Source: a virus
IMG/VR virus record: IMGVR_UViG_3300028867_000005
Coordinates: 24,279-88,278 of that record
DNA: 64,000 nucleotides
Strand: one strand, 5' to 3'
The notes below the pieces were generated by a model. That model saw only the letters and a program-made list of their open reading frames with translations. It ran no database searches and had not been told where the DNA came from. Below are positions 60,427 to 64,000 of the stretch, in pieces (position 1 is the stretch's first letter; every line of letters begins with the position of its first letter). Made by a program: the position numbers and the translations under genes.

Positions 60427-60800
60427 CCATCTACTACGCGCATCTGGAAAAATTCCCATATTGCGCGCGGCATATTGCGGTCACCAGCTTCCCAGCGCTG
60501 CCATGTGCGGATATCGACGTAGACAATAGATGCAGCCTGCGCCTGGGTTAAGTGGTGATTATCGCGTATCAGTTTGATGATGATCGGCCAAGGGGTAATA
60601 AGCCTATCCATCAACATGCAAGACCATTGTTCAAATTGCCGCCAGTTTCTGGTGATAACTTCGCTGGTGTCGCAGCCATAGTGACCATGCTGCAACAGCA
60701 AAATCTGCATGTTTTTTGCTGCCCCATATTTTATGTCGTCAGCTGTAACATTCATAAGTTTGGCCAACTCGGCCAAATTCATATCCTGATGAACTTTCAT
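60390..60800 (-). CDS. Helix-turn-helix regulator (XRE-like)
   Basis: 136 residues. ATG at 60800 has AGGAG six bases upstream; ATG at 60803 is an alternative. C-terminal residues 82-115 (HHLTQAQAASIVYVDIRTWQ, then RWEAGDRNMPRAIWEFF) form an XRE-type helix-turn-helix. The N-terminal part is helical. Its gene ends inside the primase gene in the opposite direction. Probable DNA-binding regulator. Confidence 0.75.
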   Translation of the reverse strand: MKVHQDMNLAELAKLMNVTADDIKYGAAKNMQILLLQHGHYGCDTSEVITRNWRQFEQWSCMLMDRLITPWPIIIKLIRDNHHLTQAQAASIVYVDIRTWQRWEAGDRNMPRAIWEFFQMRVVDGQIGESSATSRG

Positions 60801-60808
60801 CATGACTC

Positions 60809-60991
60809 CTAGAGAAAAGAAACAAACTCGCCAGTTTCATCGTAGGCCGCTACCTTGGAGTATCCGCGGCCATCGGCAGGGTGGTGCGCCTTGTAGGTCC
60901 AGCCGTCGGCGTCATCGGCATTGAGCTCGTCTGCCAGGCAGTTGGCGTTGTCGGCAGACAGCAGGGTTTCAATGGGGTTAAGGCAGGACAT
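60809..60991 (-). CDS. 60-residue acidic peptide
   Basis: ATG at 60991 with GAGGG upstream, overlapping the previous gene by 14 bases. Very acidic, with NADDADGWTYKAHHPADGRG in the middle. A small early phage protein of unknown role; acidic DNA-mimic behaviour is conceivable but not shown. Confidence 0.6.
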   Translation of the reverse strand: MSCLNPIETLLSADNANCLADELNADDADGWTYKAHHPADGRGYSKVAAYDETGEFVSFL

Positions 60992-61229
60992 TTTTTACAT
61001 CCCTCAGTGCAGCGCTCATGGCGCGGTTGTATTCATAGAGCCAGTGGTACTCTGGCTGCGTGATGATATCCATCCAGTAAAGGGTAAAAATGCAGCCTGA
61101 CATTTTGTAGTAGTCATTTTCGCTCTGGCTGCTGAATTTCTTCATGTAGTCTTCGTAATAGTTTTCGACGCAGGAGGGCAGAGCAGTAATTGCTTTCGCG
61201 CGGGTTTTGCTGAGTTTTTTTATTGCCAT
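60978..61229 (-). CDS. Small hypothetical protein
   Basis: 83 residues with a GGAGTG site. Basic N-terminus, then many aromatic residues (ENYYEDYMKKF, YYKMSGCIFTLYWMD, YHWLYEYNRAM). Helical; no family recognised. Confidence 0.6.
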   Translation of the reverse strand: MAIKKLSKTRAKAITALPSCVENYYEDYMKKFSSQSENDYYKMSGCIFTLYWMDIITQPEYHWLYEYNRAMSAALRDVKNVLP

Positions 61230-61232
61230 GGT

Positions 61233-61412
61233 TTAGCACTCCAACTGGCAAAGAAGTTCATTGGCGAAGGGAATGTTCGGGCTCGCACAGCAGATTTCGA
61301 CAATGCGCTCCATTTCGGGAATGTCTTCAGCCTCAAAGGCCGCCATGTACTGGGCAATGAGGTTGCTTGCAACTTCTTCCGTCATTCTGTCGCGCTGGGG
61401 CTGTCTGGCCAT
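61233..61412 (-). CDS. 59-residue helical protein
   Basis: ATG at 61412 preceded by GGGAGAG; an in-frame start at 61460 lacks a site. Helical, with NLIAQYMAAFEAEDIPEMER. First gene of a short leftward operon of four. Function unknown. Confidence 0.6.
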   Translation of the reverse strand: MARQPQRDRMTEEVASNLIAQYMAAFEAEDIPEMERIVEICCASPNIPFANELLCQLEC

Positions 61413-61464
61413 GATTTTCTCTCCCGGTGGGGGATGGGAGCCAATCTCCCCAACCCACATCTTT

Positions 61465-61493
61465 ACTATACGGCCATTGGTCGTAATATTGAA
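61465..61493 (-). promoter_or_regulatory. Putative leftward promoter for small-gene operon
   Basis: On the minus strand TTCAAT, a 17-base spacer and TATAGT (five of six matches to the -10 consensus) lie about 50-80 bases upstream of the 61412 start. The -35 match is weak. Confidence 0.4.
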
Positions 61494-61546
61494 GATGTTT
61501 AATCAAAAAAGAGTAATTAACCGACAGACGGCAGGTGGACATTGAG

Positions 61547-61615
61547 CAGGGACATTGGAAGGGATGCTGGGGATATTAGGAACACCAGACACAATGTCCG
61601 GTTGTCCCTGTTTTT
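61547..61615 (+). terminator. Rightward terminator-like hairpin
   Basis: CAGGGACA (61547-61554) pairs with TGTCCCTG (61603-61610), followed by TTTTTCTTT. GGACATTG is present twice (61537, 61550) and its complement CAATGTCC once (61592), giving alternative stems. The long loop lowers confidence. It would stop transcription running on from the primase gene. Confidence 0.45.
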
Positions 61616-61617
61616 CT

Positions 61618-62682
61618 TTAGGCTTCAGGTCTAGCGGCTAGTGCGTGGAATTGCTCCACCATGGGCGCCAGCATACTCGACCAGGTGAGCCTGTCTTTAA
61701 GCTGGTCGGCCGGCTCGGAATCGGCGATATAGGAGCCACTGTACAAATCGCGCAGGGCCTCCTGAAACTGCGCTGCTGTGTCGGCCAGGATGATGCGCTT
61801 GTCTCCCATGACAAACTCGAAGCCGCGGAAGGCCTGGCGGGTGGCCAGGATCGGCCGGGGCGCCAGCAGGGCTTGGGCCACCTTCAGGCTGCTGCCTCCG
61901 CCTGCTGTGATGGGCAGTAGGTTGACATTCGCGGCGCACAGGTAGGCTTCGAGCTGCCGCGACTCCATTACTCCCAGCATCCACAGGTGCGGTGCAATCA
62001 GGCCGGCGCCGGCCGGCATGAAGCGGTCCTGCAGGAGCACGTCGCGCGCGCCACCGATCACAGCTATCTGCTCCCGCGGCTCCAGCACCATGCCGGCAAG
62101 CATGTCCCAAAAGCCATGGGTATTCGGCACCCAGGAGCTGCTGACGTAAAATGGGGTGCGCGGACGGTGCGAGCCAATAACCCTGGATGCAAGGGAAATA
62201 TCAATCCCGGAGCAGGTGAAGGGCTCGGCGCCATTGCCGGCCACTACCACGCGCCGGGCGCCGCTGGCCTGGAAATACTCGGCATCGCCAACTGAACAGC
62301 ACACAACGAGATCCGCCTCGCGGTAGGCTTTGCGCTCGCACCGGGCGGTGTACTCGGTCCAGGAATCGCTGCAATAGTCCGGCTGGCGCCCCAGGCGCGC
62401 GAGCTGCACGCGGATTTCAACATGGTGCGACGAGTACACTAACTTGGCCGCATTGTTGTGCTGCCTGATCAGCCACTGGGCAGTATGTACCAGCCATGGG
62501 AATTCAAACATGATGGCATCGAAGGGGTAATCGGTAGATTGCAGCACGTCGCCGTTGTTCACCACCACGTCATGCACGTCATGGCCGGCGCGGCGCAGCT
62601 GGTCGCCCAGGTGGTAGCAGCGCTGCTGGCCGCCGTTGGTTCGATTGCCTATGCCAAAGGGGAGTAAGCGCAGGATGTTCAT
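61618..62682 (-). CDS. GT4/GT1-type glycosyltransferase
   Basis: 354 residues with GT-B features: N-terminal GIGNRTNGGQQRCYHLGDQL, a VYSSHHVEIRVQLARLG strand, the NGAEPF hinge, TPFYVSSSWVPNTHGFWDML and a donor-site-like PITAGGGSSLKVAQALLAPR. ATGA overlap with the ribbon-helix-helix gene, in the same operon as a C5 methylase. The acceptor may be phage DNA bases, a virion protein or host lipopolysaccharide; the sequence does not decide. Confidence 0.8.
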   Translation of the reverse strand: MNILRLLPFGIGNRTNGGQQRCYHLGDQLRRAGHDVHDVVVNNGDVLQSTDYPFDAIMFEFPWLVHTAQWLIRQHNNAAKLVYSSHHVEIRVQLARLGRQPDYCSDSWTEYTARCERKAYREADLVVCCSVGDAEYFQASGARRVVVAGNGAEPFTCSGIDISLASRVIGSHRPRTPFYVSSSWVPNTHGFWDMLAGMVLEPREQIAVIGGARDVLLQDRFMPAGAGLIAPHLWMLGVMESRQLEAYLCAANVNLLPITAGGGSSLKVAQALLAPRPILATRQAFRGFEFVMGDKRIILADTAAQFQEALRDLYSGSYIADSEPADQLKDRLTWSSMLAPMVEQFHALAARPEA

Positions 62683-62885
62683 TCGGCCTCGGCAGCTGAT
62701 ATCAGCAGGTTGTTGATCACGTCAGTATTGGTGGCGCCCCAGGCGGAGCCGCGCAGGCGCTCCAAGGCTGCACTTGCCTTCGGGTGGACCCTGACATGCA
62801 GAGTGATGATACCAACCGCACGCTGGCGCTGGCGACGTTCACGGTCACGCTCCGCCCGTGGCTTGTCGGATGCTTTACGTCCCAT
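62679..62885 (-). CDS. Ribbon-helix-helix regulator
   Basis: 68 residues. A very basic N-terminus is followed by VGIITLHVRVHPKASAALER (strand then helix) and ATNTDVINNLLISA, a plausible ribbon-helix-helix of CopG/Arc type. AGGAG nine bases upstream. It lies between the methylase and glycosyltransferase genes and may regulate them. Confidence 0.65.
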   Translation of the reverse strand: MGRKASDKPRAERDRERRQRQRAVGIITLHVRVHPKASAALERLRGSAWGATNTDVINNLLISAAEAE

Positions 62886-64000
62886 TTATAAAGACTCCTT
62901 TTGCAGTTCAACTAACAGCCGCTTACCGATCCAGGCCATTACGGGGACAGCCATCGAATTCCCAATGGCCTTATACCTCGGGTCATCGGCTGCCATCTTT
63001 TTGCCGACTGGCACCAGGGTCCAGTTGTCCGGCATGCCCTGCAAGCGCTCGCACTCGACGGGCATCAAGCGGCGCACTGACATGTGAGCAAGCACATGCC
63101 ATGGCTTGACTGTTTCAAGGGTGCCTATCTGTCCGACTTCAAGGAGAGGGTATGCAATTGCTGGCGGATGAGCTCCTTCCGCAAGCGAATGACAAGGATC
63201 GCCGGCTTTCGGATTGCTCCTGTTCGTTGGGCTGGTAACCTGTGTCGTGTCGAAGCAGAGCACATTTTCCTGCCCGCTGTTCCTGCCCAGCGTGTGCGCC
63301 ATATCGCGCAGGGTGTTGGGGTCTTGAGTACCGTGAATTACTATTAGTGCTCCGGCCTCAAAATCACCGGGATTGTGGCAGCCACGATTTGCGTTCATAG
63401 CTGGCGATATTTGAATCGGTCCAGATGTGTTGTTGCCGCCAAACACTTGAAGGTGGCCCGCTACGGCATCATTCTCGTCATCCCCACCATTGCTGCCCGT
63501 GAGCGTCCCCGCCACATCCCCAACAACAATCGGGGCCTCATGGTTGCACGTCAGGGTGGGACTGCGATCAATTGCTAACTCTGCCCCCCCCTGTCCGTGT
63601 GCAAGGCAGATGATACCTGGGCTTGTTCCCGCTCCGCGACTGCGGCTAATGCTTGCCTCAATTGTTCCGGCAACGTCTTCCCGCGCTTCTCGGCTCGGCG
63701 CAAAATCCCGGCGCACGCCCTCGAACTCAAAAAGTAATTCGGCGGGATTGAACCCCTGACGAGCACTTGCGACAACGAACACACGGCGGCGGCGTTGGGC
63801 CAGTCCGAAATATTGGGCATCGAGCGTGCGCCAGGCAATTGCTCTTTGGGGTCCAAACACACAACCAGCGTTCGTCCATCCATCCCCTGACGGCTCGAGT
63901 GGGCTGCTTTCCCCGCACAGCGCGCCCAGAAAACAGCCGAATGCATTGTCTTTACTACTGAGGACGCCAGGGACGTTCTCCCACCAGATGACGGCTGGTG
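62886..64000 (-). CDS. C5 cytosine DNA methyltransferase, 5' end outside window
   Basis: The frame is open to the window edge, with 371 codons visible. The first visible residues, VIWWENVPGVLSS, are motif IV. The catalytic Pro-Cys motif would lie beyond the edge. QRRRRVFVVAS is motif VIII. A long variable region of about 200 residues follows (target recognition). RRLMPVECERLQGMPDNWT is motif IX and RYKAIGNSMAVPVMAWIGKR is motif X. It should methylate cytosine in phage DNA and block host restriction. First visible gene of the leftward operon. Confidence 0.9.
   Translation of the reverse strand, partial: PAVIWWENVPGVLSSKDNAFGCFLGALCGESSPLEPSGDGWTNAGCVFGPQRAIAWRTLDAQYFGLAQRRRRVFVVASARQGFNPAELLFEFEGVRRDFAPSREAREDVAGTIEASISRSRGAGTSPGIICLAHGQGGAELAIDRSPTLTCNHEAPIVVGDVAGTLTGSNGGDDENDAVAGHLQVFGGNNTSGPIQISPAMNANRGCHNPGDFEAGALIVIHGTQDPNTLRDMAHTLGRNSGQENVLCFDTTQVTSPTNRSNPKAGDPCHSLAEGAHPPAIAYPLLEVGQIGTLETVKPWHVLAHMSVRRLMPVECERLQGMPDNWTLVPVGKKMAADDPRYKAIGNSMAVPVMAWIGKRLLVELQKESL

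Noticed and set aside
1-64000. tRNA genes
   Set aside because: No cloverleaf with a recognisable anticodon arm was noticed in the short intergenic gaps; a tRNAscan-SE run would settle it.

Overview
The window is one continuous stretch of a large double-stranded DNA tailed phage with a contractile tail (myovirus type). The evidence is a tail sheath and tube pair, a frameshifted tail chaperone pair, a tape measure, a baseplate hub, spike, J and I set, and a capsid module of protease, scaffold and major capsid protein (MCP). The MCP has a C-terminal layout like that of the SPO1/A511 capsid proteins. Strong Shine-Dalgarno sites, dense ATGA gene overlaps, DarB-like proteins and a DUF2303 protein point to a phage of a Gram-negative proteobacterium, but no sequence here fixes the host. 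No integrase, CI-type repressor, rRNA or tRNA gene was recognised. Large terminase, portal and DNA polymerase are absent, so the genome must extend beyond at least one edge. No gene-free stretch is longer than about 210 bases.

Layout. (1) 1-4842, leftward: a tightly coupled operon of small unknown or zinc-binding proteins headed by a SpoT-like HD hydrolase. (2) 4969-18933, rightward: a MuF-type head protein followed by a pyrophosphatase-fold protein and two giant SF2 helicases, the first with an N6-methylase domain. This resembles a packaged, ejected anti-restriction module of the DarB/polyvalent type. (3) 19010-23763: fibre or decoration proteins with internal repeats. (4) 23863-27001: protease, scaffold and MCP, closed by an intrinsic terminator. 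(5) 27079-46103: neck, tail completion (one gene inverted), sheath, tube, lysozyme, chaperones, tape measure, baseplate, tail fibre and lysis candidates. (6) 52790-46100, leftward: a recombination module (RecE-like exonuclease, RecF/SMC-like ATPase, conserved partner protein, DUF2303), then a terminator and a DUF5131 unit. (7) 52944-60426, rightward: a helix-turn-helix protein, two membrane peptides, an SF2 helicase, SSB, an HNH insertion, a VRR-NUC nuclease and a primase-helicase. (8) 64000-60390, leftward: a C5 cytosine methylase (cut by the window edge), a ribbon-helix-helix protein, a glycosyltransferase, then small genes ending in a helix-turn-helix regulator.

How it fits together. Regions 6 and 7 diverge from a shared control region near 52.8-52.9 kb and look like the early replication and recombination genes. 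Regions 2-5 look like the late operon, starting at a second divergent junction near 4.9 kb that shares an 11-bp palindromic-core motif with the first. Protection of the phage DNA appears layered: ejected DarB-like proteins, a C5 methylase and perhaps glycosylation. Strong terminators follow the MCP and the tail tube, the two most abundant virion proteins.
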